The translations under genes and the position numbers were made by a program. Shown here piece after piece: positions 25,177 to 33,336 of a stretch of 64,000 bases of DNA. Position 1 is the stretch's first letter. Every line of letters begins with the position of its first letter. Source of the stretch: Nocardioides aurantiacus (GTDB lineage: Bacteria; Actinomycetota; Actinomycetes; Propionibacteriales; Nocardioidaceae); contig NZ_RKHO01000001.1 in assembly GCF_003752505.1 (NCBI RefSeq), positions 3,162,001-3,226,000 of the forward strand. Direction: 5' to 3'. The notes beneath the pieces were generated by a model, which saw nothing but the letters and a program-made list of their open reading frames with translations, was not told the DNA's origin and made no database searches.

Positions 25177-25540
25177 CGTGACATCCCCCGACCCCGTCAT
25201 GGCGGCACGCGCCCTGGTGTTGCACGACCTGGAGGCCAGCGGGGTGGCCGACGCGGCCTCGGTGTCTCTCCTCGAGTCCGCCCTCGCCGACCGGGGGTGG
25301 TGGCTCGAGCAGTGGGCCGAGGGCCGCGACTTCGTCGTCGGCCTGGTGGCGCAGGACGTGCAGGACGCGCTGCTCGACTCCCGCGGCCGGTGGCCGCTGT
25401 GCCACTGGTGCGACCACGCCGACCCCCACCCGGTCCACGTGCAGCCCGACCTCGGCGGCCCCGAGCCGACCTGGGTCTGCGAGGTCTCCCAGACCGCCGT
25501 GGCCCCCGTGGGCGAGCTGCCCACGACCCGGGCGGGCTAG
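25169..25540 (+). CDS. Small conserved-looking protein with CxxC motif, function unknown
   Basis: About 123 residues from the ATG at 25169, or 120 from the GTG at 25178. The N-terminal half is helical (MAARALVLHDLEASGVADAASVSLLESALADRGWWLEQWAEGRDFVVGLVAQDVQDALL); the C-terminal half has LCHWCDHADPHPVHVQPDLGG and a later WVCE, so three cysteines and several histidines that could bind zinc. I do not recognise it. Its first bases lie within the divergent CutC-like gene. A dispersed repeat begins 24 bp past its stop. Confidence 0.7.
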   Translation: MVIVTSPDPVMAARALVLHDLEASGVADAASVSLLESALADRGWWLEQWAEGRDFVVGLVAQDVQDALLDSRGRWPLCHWCDHADPHPVHVQPDLGGPEPTWVCEVSQTAVAPVGELPTTRAG

Positions 25541-25563
25541 CGCGAGGCGGGTCGGGTTCCCCC

Positions 25564-25773
25564 TTGTAAATCGGGGTTATGGACGCTCATCAGGCGTTGA
25601 TCCGGCACGAAGGAGTCCACAGACCCGCGGTAGATCCTGTTCAGAGGCGCGGGCGGGCCACGCGCATCCTGCGGACCCCGCGGCGTACCCAGCATGGGTC
25701 TTGGCGAGGGTTGTGGACGGTTCGGGACCGGCACAGCCCGTGGAGCGTCCATCACCCGATCTACATGCCGTAC
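25564..25773 (+). repeat. Dispersed ~200-bp element family 2, copy A
   Basis: Left end TTGTAAATCGGGGTTATGG (25564) and right end AGCGTCCATCACCCGATC (25744) are near-inverse of each other. Internal blocks GTCCACAGACCCGCGGTAG (25615-25633) and GAGGGTTGTGGACGGTT (25706-25722) are identical in copy B at 35274-35466, which is in opposite orientation. It lies between convergent gene ends (25540 and 25802). No coding capacity. Confidence 0.85.
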
Positions 25774-25801
25774 GACGCGCCGCCGCGCCCCCCGCCGCCT
25801 C

Positions 25802-26542
25802 TCAGCGCAGGTGCTCGGGCCGGAGCACCGGCACCCACAGCGTGTAGCGGTCGGCGCGGTAGACGCTGCGCGTCACCTCGACGACGTTCTCGCGGCAGAA
25901 CGCCCGCCGTGAGATGTGCAGCACCGGCGCGCCGGGCTCGAGCTCGAGGTGCTCGGTCTCGTCCTCGGTGGCGATGCCCGCCAGCACCGAGTCCTCGCCC
26001 CAGGTGGGCATCAGGTCGCGCATGGCGAACCAGAAGTAGAGGCTGCTGGGCAGGGCCTCGTCGAGGAAGGTCGGGAACAGGTCGAGCGAGAGGTAGACGT
26101 GCTGGATCGCCATCGGCACGCCGTCGGCGAGGCGGAGCCGCTGCCAGTGGACGATCGAGGACCCCTCCTCGATCTCCAGCGCGCGGGCCACGCCGGGGCC
26201 GGCGCTCTCGCGCCGGGCGAGGAGGGTCTTGGACTCCGGCTTCTTGCCGCGCCGCTCCATCTCCTCGGTGTACGCCGAGAGCCGCATCTGCATGTCGATC
26301 AGCGGCTTGGTCACGAAGGTGCCGCGGCCGGCCACCCGCTCGAGCAGCCCCTGGGCCACGAGCGCGTCGATGGCGTGCCGCACGGTCATCCGGGCGACCC
26401 CGAACTGCTCGGCCAGGTCGCGCTCCGAGGGGGCGGGCGTGCCCGGCTCGGCGCTGACGATCACCGACCTGACGTACTCGCGGACGAGCACGTGCTTGCG
26501 GCCACGACGGCCCCCGCCGCGCGTCGAGCGCTCCTCTGTCAC
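25802..26542 (-). CDS. GntR-family (HutC/UTRA) transcriptional regulator
   Basis: 246 residues. A basic N-terminal tail (RGGGRRGRKH), winged helix-turn-helix at about 20-90 (APSERDLAEQFGVARMTVRHAIDALVAQGLLERVAGRGTFV) and a UTRA ligand domain (MERRGKKPESKTLLARRE ... IVHWQRLRLADGVPMAIQHVYL ... ISRRAFCRENVVEVTRSVYRADRYTLWV). UTRA domains bind small sugars, amines or phosphonates. No obvious target operon: neighbours are a dispersed repeat and, 119 bp upstream, the ABC permease end. Confidence 0.92.
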   Translation of the reverse strand: MTEERSTRGGGRRGRKHVLVREYVRSVIVSAEPGTPAPSERDLAEQFGVARMTVRHAIDALVAQGLLERVAGRGTFVTKPLIDMQMRLSAYTEEMERRGKKPESKTLLARRESAGPGVARALEIEEGSSIVHWQRLRLADGVPMAIQHVYLSLDLFPTFLDEALPSSLYFWFAMRDLMPTWGEDSVLAGIATEDETEHLELEPGAPVLHISRRAFCRENVVEVTRSVYRADRYTLWVPVLRPEHLR

Positions 26543-26660
26543 GTCGGTGACTCCTTCTCCGGGTCGGTCCAGCGTGCCACCCGAGCAACCTAGCCGGGGT
26601 CGGTGCCGCCGTGGGCGCTCGGGCCCGAAAATCTTGGTCCGGACGGGGTGATCGGCGTCA

Positions 26661-29198
26661 TCACTCGTGGGACACCGCGTCGAGGACGTCCAGCCGCGCG
26701 GCCCGGCGGGCCGGCAGCACCGCGGCGACCAGGCCGATGACGACCGCGGCGAGCAGGTAGCCCGCCAGGCTCCACCAGGGCACCCGGGTCACCTCCAGGC
26801 CCTCGTCGCGCAGCGACTGCATCAGCGCCAGCCCGAAGACCAGGCCGAGGCCCAGCCCGAGGAGCGCCCCCAGCACCGCGATCGCCACCGACTCCAGCCC
26901 GATCATCCGCCGCAGCTGCCGACGGTCGACACCGATGGCGCGCAGCAGGCCGATCTCGCGGGTGCGCTCGACCACCGACAGGCCCAGGGTGTTCACGACC
27001 CCCAGCACGGCGATCACCAGCGCCAGGCCGAGCAGGGCGTAGATCATCAGCACCAGCCGGTCGATCGGCTCGCGCTGCTCCGCGGCGTACTCCACCTGGT
27101 CCTTGACGGTGAGGATCGGCAGGTCGGCGGTGACGTCCTCGATGCCGGTCTTGACGGCGGCGGCGTCCGCTCCCGGGGCGACGGCGACCAGCAGCGCGGA
27201 GTCCTCCGGCGGGTAGCCGCCCTCGCGCAGCACCTGCAGCGTCGTCAGGTAGCCCGCGACGGTCGCGTCGTGGATGCCCACGACCCGGAGCTCGCGCGGG
27301 CCGCTGGGGAAGCGGAAGGTGACCTCGTCGCCGACCGCCAGGCCCTCCTCGCGCGCCCTCTCCTCGCCCACCAGCAGGGTGTCGCCGCGCAGGTCCGCGA
27401 GCGACCCGGCGACCAGGTCGAGCCGCAGCACGTCGGGCAGCGTGCGCGGGTCGGCGGCGGTCAGGAAGGCGCGGCCCTCGTCGGTGCGGCTCTCCGCGGT
27501 CCGCAGCCGGGTCACCGACCCGACGCCCTCGACCCCCTCGACGCGCGAGGCCACCTCGGCGCTGAACGGCTGGCCCACCGCGTTGCTGACCACGACGTCG
27601 CCGAGGAAGCTGCGGGCCACGGTGCGGTCGACGCTGGCCCCGGCCGAGCTGCCCGCCACCGACATCGTGGTGACCAGGGTCAGCCCGATCATCAGCGCCG
27701 ACGCGGTGGCGGCGGTGCGGCGCGGGTTGCGCAGCGCGTTCTCGCCGGCCAGGCGACCGACCGTCCCGAAGCCCCGGGTGTACGCCGCGCCCACGACGCG
27801 CAGGAACGGCCGGGCGAGCACCGGGCTGGCCGCGGCGACCCCGAGGATCGCCAGCAGCGCCCCGACCCCGACCCAGTAGCCGGGCTGCGACACCGCGGCC
27901 AGCAGGCCGACCGCCCCGAGGGCCGCTCCGGCCAGCACCAGCAGCAGCCCGGCCCAGCCGCGCAGCCGCAGCGTCGACTCCGGCATCGCCACGTCGTCGC
28001 GCAGTGCGGCGACCGGGGCGATCCGCGCCGAGCGACGGGCGGGGAGGTACGCCGCGACGACGGTGACCAGCACCCCGACGCCGAGGGCGGCGACCGGCGT
28101 ACGCGTCTCCACGACCAGGGGCTGCGAGCTGAGGTCGAGCCCCAGCCGGGAGAACAGCGCCTGGATGCCGAGCGCCAGGAGCACGCCGAGACCCAGCCCC
28201 ACCGCGCTGCCGAGCAGCCCGACCACCAGCGCCTCGAAGAGCACCGACCGGGTGACCTGGCCGCGCGAGGCGCCCAGGGCGCGCAGCAGCGCCAGCTCGC
28301 GGCTGCGCTGCGCCACCAGCATCGAGAAGGTGTTGACGATGAGGAACGAGCCGACCACCAGCGCGATCCCGGCGAAGACGAGCAGGAACACCGTGAGGAA
28401 CGAGATCGCCTCCAGCAGCCCGCTGGCGGAGGCGGCCGCGGCCCTCTCCCCGGTCTGGGCGGTGAGCCCGTCGGGGAGCACCCGCGCCACCTGCGCGCGC
28501 AGCTCGTCCTGGCTCACCCCGGGACGTGCGGTGACCCATACGCTGGTGAAGACGTCGCGGTCCTCGAGGAAGAGCCGCTGGGTGGTCGCCGTGTCGAACA
28601 GGGCCACGCTGGCCCCGTTGAGCGAACCACCGTCGGGGAAGCCGGCCAGCCCGACCAGCGTCGGGGTGAGCAGCGCCCGCTCGCCGACGCTGACCAGCCG
28701 GACGCGGTCGCCGAGCGCGTAGCCGGCCCGGCGGGCGGTAGCGGTGTCGACGGCCACCTCCTGCTCCCCGCGGGGGGAGCGTCCCCGGAGCACCTGCAGC
28801 GGCTCGACGCCGCCGGCGGCCGGGGCCGTGGAGTCGTTGCGCCAGATGCCGGGGGCGCCCTGGCCGCCGACCACCCGGCCGTTGGCGCCGACCACGAAGA
28901 CGCCCGAGCCCGAGGCCCGGCCGTCGGCGCGGGCGGCCCCCGGGAGCGCGGCCAGGTCGGCGACCACGCCGGCGGGCACGGTGAGCGTCGTACGGTCCGA
29001 GCCGCTGCTGGCCGCGCCGGTGGGCTGCACGACGACGTCGCCGACCGAGCTGTCGAAGATGGAGGTGAAGCTGCGGTCGAGGGTGTCGGTGAAGATCAGC
29101 GTGCCGGCGACGAAGGCGACGCCGAGCACGATGGCGAGCGTGCTGGTCAGCAGCCGGAGCCGGCGTCCGAGCAGGCTCCGCCACGCGGCGCGCAGCAC
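26661..29198 (-). CDS. ABC transporter permease, two FtsX domains (MacB/LolC-like)
   Basis: 845 residues. Membrane helix at ~12-35, then a large extracellular MacB-type periplasmic core domain, an FtsX domain (about 270-395, GIALVVGSFLIVNTFSMLVAQRSRELALLRALGASR), more helices, a second core domain and a second FtsX domain near the C-terminus (VIAVLGVVNTLGLSVVERTREIGLLRAIGVDR ... VLPARRAARLDVLDAVSHE). Works with the upstream ATPase as a mechanotransmission exporter; the substrate (lipid, peptide or drug) is unknown. GTG start overlaps the ATPase stop region by spacing of 2 bp. Confidence 0.92.
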   Translation of the reverse strand: MLRAAWRSLLGRRLRLLTSTLAIVLGVAFVAGTLIFTDTLDRSFTSIFDSSVGDVVVQPTGAASSGSDRTTLTVPAGVVADLAALPGAARADGRASGSGVFVVGANGRVVGGQGAPGIWRNDSTAPAAGGVEPLQVLRGRSPRGEQEVAVDTATARRAGYALGDRVRLVSVGERALLTPTLVGLAGFPDGGSLNGASVALFDTATTQRLFLEDRDVFTSVWVTARPGVSQDELRAQVARVLPDGLTAQTGERAAAASASGLLEAISFLTVFLLVFAGIALVVGSFLIVNTFSMLVAQRSRELALLRALGASRGQVTRSVLFEALVVGLLGSAVGLGLGVLLALGIQALFSRLGLDLSSQPLVVETRTPVAALGVGVLVTVVAAYLPARRSARIAPVAALRDDVAMPESTLRLRGWAGLLLVLAGAALGAVGLLAAVSQPGYWVGVGALLAILGVAAASPVLARPFLRVVGAAYTRGFGTVGRLAGENALRNPRRTAATASALMIGLTLVTTMSVAGSSAGASVDRTVARSFLGDVVVSNAVGQPFSAEVASRVEGVEGVGSVTRLRTAESRTDEGRAFLTAADPRTLPDVLRLDLVAGSLADLRGDTLLVGEERAREEGLAVGDEVTFRFPSGPRELRVVGIHDATVAGYLTTLQVLREGGYPPEDSALLVAVAPGADAAAVKTGIEDVTADLPILTVKDQVEYAAEQREPIDRLVLMIYALLGLALVIAVLGVVNTLGLSVVERTREIGLLRAIGVDRRQLRRMIGLESVAIAVLGALLGLGLGLVFGLALMQSLRDEGLEVTRVPWWSLAGYLLAAVVIGLVAAVLPARRAARLDVLDAVSHE

Positions 29199-29200
29199 GG

Positions 29201-29971
29201 TCAGGCGCCCCGCTCGTGGTCGGCCATCCGCGCCAGCACCGTCTCGCGCGTGGGCGAGCGCAGCTCGCCGGCGACGCGGCCGTCGGCGAGGAAGACCACC
29301 CGGTCGGTCCACGCGGCGGCGACCGGGTCGTGGGTGACCATGACGATCGACTGGCCGAACTCGTCGACGGCCCGCCGCAGCAGGGCCAGCACCTCCGCGC
29401 CCGACCGGGAGTCCAGGTTGCCGGTCGGCTCGTCGGCGAACACCACGGTGGGCCGGCTCATCAGCGCCCGGGCCACGGCCACCCGCTGCTGCTGGCCGCC
29501 GGAGAGCTGCTGCGGCCGGTGGGAGAGCCGGTCGGCGATCCCGACGGCGTCGACCACGAGGTCCCACCAGGCGGGGTCGGGACGACGGCCCGCGATGGCG
29601 AGGGGCAGCGCGACGTTCTCCTCGGCCGACAGCGTCGGGACCAGGTTGAAGGACTGGAACACGAAGCCGATCCGGTCGCGGCGCAACCGCGTCAGGCGGG
29701 CGTCGTCGAGCCGCGCGAGGTCGTCGTCGCCCAGCAGCACCTGGCCCGACGTGGGGGTGTCCAGCGCCGCGCAGCAGTGCATCAGGGTCGACTTGCCCGA
29801 GCCGGAGGGACCCATCACGGCCGTGAACTCGGCCCCACCGAGGTCCAGGCTCACCCCGTCGAGCGCACGGACCTCGCCGGCGCCCGTGCCGTAGACCTTG
29901 GTCAGGTCGCGGACCACCACCACCGGCGCCACCGGACCCGCCCGGACCGCGCCCACCTCCCCCGCCACCAT
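29201..29971 (-). CDS. ABC transporter ATP-binding protein (MacB/LolD type)
   Basis: 256 residues. Walker A GPSGSGKST, Q-loop FQSFNLVPTLSAEENV, signature LSGGQQQR, Walker B VVFADEPTG and the switch His in VTHD are all intact; the NLVPTLSA segment is typical of MacB/LolD ATPases that pair with FtsX permeases. The ATG at 29971 (MVAGEVG) is taken over a GTG nine codons upstream. It is the first gene of a two-gene operon and is divergent from idi with 137 bp between. Confidence 0.94.
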   Translation of the reverse strand: MVAGEVGAVRAGPVAPVVVVRDLTKVYGTGAGEVRALDGVSLDLGGAEFTAVMGPSGSGKSTLMHCCAALDTPTSGQVLLGDDDLARLDDARLTRLRRDRIGFVFQSFNLVPTLSAEENVALPLAIAGRRPDPAWWDLVVDAVGIADRLSHRPQQLSGGQQQRVAVARALMSRPTVVFADEPTGNLDSRSGAEVLALLRRAVDEFGQSIVMVTHDPVAAAWTDRVVFLADGRVAGELRSPTRETVLARMADHERGA

Positions 29972-30067
29972 GCGGTCCAGTCTGCCCCGGTGCGCCACGC
30001 CGGGCCCGGGGCGTGTCCCGCGCGTGGCCCCGCAGGCGCGCGGGTGCGCCCGGGTTGGGTCGCTGGC

Positions 30068-30073
30068 TAGGGT
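30068..30073 (+). promoter_or_regulatory. Possible -10 (TAGGGT) for the idi-crtE-crtI-crtB operon
   Basis: TAGGGT, 35 nt before the idi GTG at 30109. Unlike most promoters here the transcript would have a leader, and a CAGGAG ribosome site is present at the right place. Confidence 0.4.
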
Positions 30074-30108
30074 CGGGGTAGCCGCATCCCACCCAGGAGC
30101 TCTGCCCC

Positions 30109-30702
30109 GTGACCGTGCGACCCGCGTCCACCTCGACGGCCGTCCCCGACGACGTCGTCCTGCTCGACGACGACGGCACCCCCACCGGCACCGCGCCCCG
30201 GCTGGCCGTGCACGACACCGACACGCCGCTGCACCTCGCCTTCTCGCTGCACCTGCTCGACCCCGAGGGCCGCACGCTGCTCACCCGGCGCGCGCTGCCC
30301 AAGCGCACCTGGCCCGGCGTCTGGACCAACTCCTGCTGCGGCCACCCCCGGCCCGGCGAGTCCCCCGCGGCCGCGTCCCGCCGCCGCGTCGCCGAGGAGC
30401 TCGGCGTCGACGTGGGCGAGCCGACGCTGGTGCTGCCCGACTTCCGCTACCGCGCCGTCGACGCCGGCGGCGTGGTGGAGAACGAGATCTGCCCGGTCCA
30501 CGCCGTGGCCGTCGAGCCCGACCTCGCGCTGCGGCCCGACCCGGCCGAGGTGGCCGAGACCGCCTGGGTGCCGTGGGCCGACCTGCACGAGGCCGTGACC
30601 CGCACCCCGATGGTCTTCAGCCCCTGGATGGTGCTGCAGGTCCGCGCCCTGGGTCCCGACCTCCCGCTGCCCGCGACCCGCGAGGGCGGCCCGCGACCGT
30701 GA
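30109..30702 (+). CDS. idi: Isopentenyl-diphosphate delta-isomerase, type 1
   Basis: 197 residues, Nudix-fold type 1 isomerase. TNSCCGHPRPGE (74-84) holds the catalytic cysteine and metal-binding His, EELGV the Nudix Glu, and ENEIC (124-128) the catalytic Glu. It interconverts isopentenyl and dimethylallyl diphosphate, balancing precursors for the carotenoid genes that follow. GTG start with CAGGAG 9 nt before. It overlaps crtE by 4 nt (GTGA), opening the operon. Confidence 0.95.
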   Translation: MTVRPASTSTAVPDDVVLLDDDGTPTGTAPRLAVHDTDTPLHLAFSLHLLDPEGRTLLTRRALPKRTWPGVWTNSCCGHPRPGESPAAASRRRVAEELGVDVGEPTLVLPDFRYRAVDAGGVVENEICPVHAVAVEPDLALRPDPAEVAETAWVPWADLHEAVTRTPMVFSPWMVLQVRALGPDLPLPATREGGPRP

Positions 30703-31802
30703 ACGCCGCCCTGGCGCCCGTCCCGCAGCCGGTCCACGACGCGGAGGCCTCGCTGCAGGCCGTCGAGACGCTGCTCCACCAGCGGCTGGCGGCGCTGCGC
30801 GAGGAGTGGCACGCCGGCGCGGAGGCACGCGACACGGTGCTCGGCGACCACGACGTGCCCGACCTGCTGAGCGACCTGGTGGTGGCCGGCGGCAAGCGGT
30901 TCCGGCCGCTGCTGTGCCACTGGGGCTGGGTGGCCGTGCCCGAGGCCGCACCGGGCACCCACGACGACATGGTCGCGGTGGGCGCGGCGCTGGAGCTGCT
31001 GCACGCCTTCGCCCTGGCGCAGGACGACGTGATGGACCGGTCGGGCACCCGGCGCGGCCGCCCGGCGGTCCATGTGCTCGCCACCGAGCGCCACCGGGCG
31101 GCGCACGGCCACGACGACGCCGAGCGCTACGGCGACTCGATCGCGGTGCTGGCGGGCGACCTCGGTCACGCGGAGGCCGACGACCTCGTGGGCGAGCTGC
31201 CGTCCGACGTACGCCGGCTGTGGCGACGCACCTGCGTGGAGCTGGTGCGCGGCCAGGCCCGTGACCTCGCCGACGCCGCCCGCGGCGGCGACGGCGACGC
31301 GCTGCGCCGGGCGCTCGAGGTGGCCCGCGCCAAGTCCGGCGCCTACACGATCCAGCGGCCCGTCGAGCTCGGCGCCACCGTCGCCGGCGCCGATGCCGCG
31401 ACCCTGGAGCCGCTGGGCGACTACGGCCGCCACCTCGGCGAGGCGTTCGCGCTGCGCGACGACCTGCTCGGCGTCTGGGGCAGCCCCGAGGCCACCGGCA
31501 AGCCGGTCGGCGACGACCTGCGCCTGGGCAAGTCCACCGTCCTGCTCGCCCTCGCCGAGCAGCGCCTCGGCGGCACCGGAGCCGCCGCACTGCGACGCGT
31601 GCGCCGCCAGACCCACGACGAGGCCGACGTCGTCACCCTCGCCGAGGCGATGGTGGCGGACGGCGTCCGCGACGAGGTGGAGGAGATGGTCGAGCAGCGC
31701 GTCGACCGCTCCCTCGCCGCCCTCGACCACCACCGGCTCAGCGACGAGGGTGTCGCCGGGCTGGCCGAGGTCGCCCGCCGTGTCGCCTGGCGACAGCGGT
31801 GA
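30699..31802 (+). CDS. crtE: Geranylgeranyl diphosphate synthase-type polyprenyl synthase
   Basis: 367 residues, trans-prenyltransferase. GGKRFRP, first Asp-rich motif DDVMD at 109-113, KSGAYTIQRPVELGA, and the second Asp-rich motif RDDLLGVWG. Extends farnesyl or dimethylallyl diphosphate with isopentenyl diphosphate; with the next genes the product should be C20 geranylgeranyl diphosphate. Bulk residues before DDVMD (LELLHAFALAQ) are the chain-length region. GTG start is fixed by overlap with idi. Confidence 0.93.
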   Translation: MNAALAPVPQPVHDAEASLQAVETLLHQRLAALREEWHAGAEARDTVLGDHDVPDLLSDLVVAGGKRFRPLLCHWGWVAVPEAAPGTHDDMVAVGAALELLHAFALAQDDVMDRSGTRRGRPAVHVLATERHRAAHGHDDAERYGDSIAVLAGDLGHAEADDLVGELPSDVRRLWRRTCVELVRGQARDLADAARGGDGDALRRALEVARAKSGAYTIQRPVELGATVAGADAATLEPLGDYGRHLGEAFALRDDLLGVWGSPEATGKPVGDDLRLGKSTVLLALAEQRLGGTGAAALRRVRRQTHDEADVVTLAEAMVADGVRDEVEEMVEQRVDRSLAALDHHRLSDEGVAGLAEVARRVAWRQR

Positions 31803-31833
31803 GCGCCACCCCCCACCCCCCTGAGGACTCCCC

Positions 31834-33336
31834 ATGAGCACTGTCGTCGTCATCGGAGCCGGTCTCGCCGGACTCGCCACCGCCTGCCACCTCGTCGGCA
31901 GCGGCCACGAGGTCGTCGTCGTCGAGCGCGGCACCATCCCGGGCGGTCGCGCCGGCCGCATCGAGCGCGACGGCTTCACCTTCGACACCGGCCCGACCGT
32001 GATGACCATGCCCGGGCTGCTCGAGGACGCCACCCGTGCCGCCGGCAGCGACCTGTCCGACGTGATCACGCTGCGCCAGCTCGACCCGGCGTACCGTGCC
32101 CGCTTCGCCGACGGCAGCGAGATCCACGTCCGCGCCGGCCACGAGGCGATGCGCGCCGAGATCGAGCGCACCTGCGGCAGCAAGGACGCCGTGGCCTTCG
32201 ACGGCTTCGTCGACTGGCTGCAGCGGCTCTACGCGATCGAGATGCCGCACTTCATCGACACCAACTTCGACTCCCCGCTCGACCTGCTGCGCAACCCCGG
32301 CGCGGCGGCGCGCCTGGTCGCGATGGGCGGCTTCGGCAAGCTCGGCCCGGCCGTGCGCCGGCGCTTCTCCGACGAGCGGCTGCGACGGCTGTTCACGTTC
32401 CAGGCGATGTACGCCGGCCTGCCGCCCAGCTCCGCGCTGAGCCTGTACGCCGTGATCACCTACATGGACTGCATCGAGGGCGTCTACTTCCCCGAGGGCG
32501 GCATGAGCGAGGTGCCGCGCTCGCTGGAGCGGGCCGCCACCCGCGGCGGCGTCGACCTGCGCTACGGGCAGACCGTGACCCGGATCCTGCGCCGCGGCGT
32601 CGACGGCGGCGTGGCCGGTGTGGAGGTCGACGGGGGTGAGCAGCTGCGCGCCGACGCCGTGGTCTGCACGCTCGACCTGCCCGTCGCCTACGAGCGGCTG
32701 CTGCCCGACCTGCGCCCGGGGCGCGTCGTGCGGGGCGGCACCTACTCCCCCTCCGCGGTGGTCTGGCACGTCGGCGCCCGCGGCCAGGTCGCGCCCGGCA
32801 CCGACCACCACAACATCCACTTCGGCGAGGCCTGGGACAGCTCCTTCGACGCGCTGATCAACCAGGGCCGGCTGATGCCCGACCCGTCACGGCTGGTCAC
32901 GGTGCCCTCGCTCAGCGACCCCTCGCTGGCCGCGCCCGGCGGCACCACGATGTACGTCCTGGAGCCGGTGCCCAACCTCGCCGGCAAGGTCGACTGGTCG
33001 GCGCAGCGGGCGCCGATGCGCGACTCGCTGCTGCGCTTCCTGGAGACCGAGGGCTACCCCACCGACATCGTGGCCGAGGAGCTCGTCGACCCGCTCGACT
33101 GGCAGGCCGACGGCATGGCCCAGGGCACGCCGTTCGCGCTGGCCCACACCTTCGCCCAGACCGGCCCGTTCCGGCCGCCCAACGTGGAGAAGCGGGTGCC
33201 CGGGCTGTTCTTCGCCGGCTCCGGCACCACCCCCGGGGTGGGCGTCCCGATGGTGCTGGTCTCGGGCAAGCTCGCGGCGCAGCGCGCCACGGCGTACCTC
33301 CCGACGACGCGGCGCCAGGCGGTGGTGGCCTCGTGA
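31834..33336 (+). CDS. crtI: Phytoene desaturase
   Basis: 500 residues, CrtI-type FAD enzyme. N-terminal dinucleotide site VVVIGAGLAGLATACHL, then GGRAGRIERDGFTFDTGPTV, a middle AMYAGLPPSSALSLYAVITYMDCIEG segment and the C-terminal FAD clamp PGLFFAGSGTTPGVGVPMVLVSGKLA. It introduces four double bonds into phytoene to give lycopene at the membrane. ATG start with GAGGA before it, 31 bp after crtE; its stop overlaps the crtB start by 4 nt. Confidence 0.95.
   Translation: MSTVVVIGAGLAGLATACHLVGSGHEVVVVERGTIPGGRAGRIERDGFTFDTGPTVMTMPGLLEDATRAAGSDLSDVITLRQLDPAYRARFADGSEIHVRAGHEAMRAEIERTCGSKDAVAFDGFVDWLQRLYAIEMPHFIDTNFDSPLDLLRNPGAAARLVAMGGFGKLGPAVRRRFSDERLRRLFTFQAMYAGLPPSSALSLYAVITYMDCIEGVYFPEGGMSEVPRSLERAATRGGVDLRYGQTVTRILRRGVDGGVAGVEVDGGEQLRADAVVCTLDLPVAYERLLPDLRPGRVVRGGTYSPSAVVWHVGARGQVAPGTDHHNIHFGEAWDSSFDALINQGRLMPDPSRLVTVPSLSDPSLAAPGGTTMYVLEPVPNLAGKVDWSAQRAPMRDSLLRFLETEGYPTDIVAEELVDPLDWQADGMAQGTPFALAHTFAQTGPFRPPNVEKRVPGLFFAGSGTTPGVGVPMVLVSGKLAAQRATAYLPTTRRQAVVAS

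Noticed and set aside
25564-25773. Replication origin or DnaA-box cluster, because of several GTCCACA-like motifs
   Set aside because: Motifs match the actinobacterial box TTGTCCACA at only about 7 of 9 positions, no dnaA/dnaN neighbours, and a second copy 10 kb away fits a repeat better.
26667-29894. 1075-codon plus-strand frame opposite the ABC exporter genes
   Set aside because: No family motifs, composition of a reverse-complement shadow, while the minus strand carries intact FtsX and ATPase signatures.
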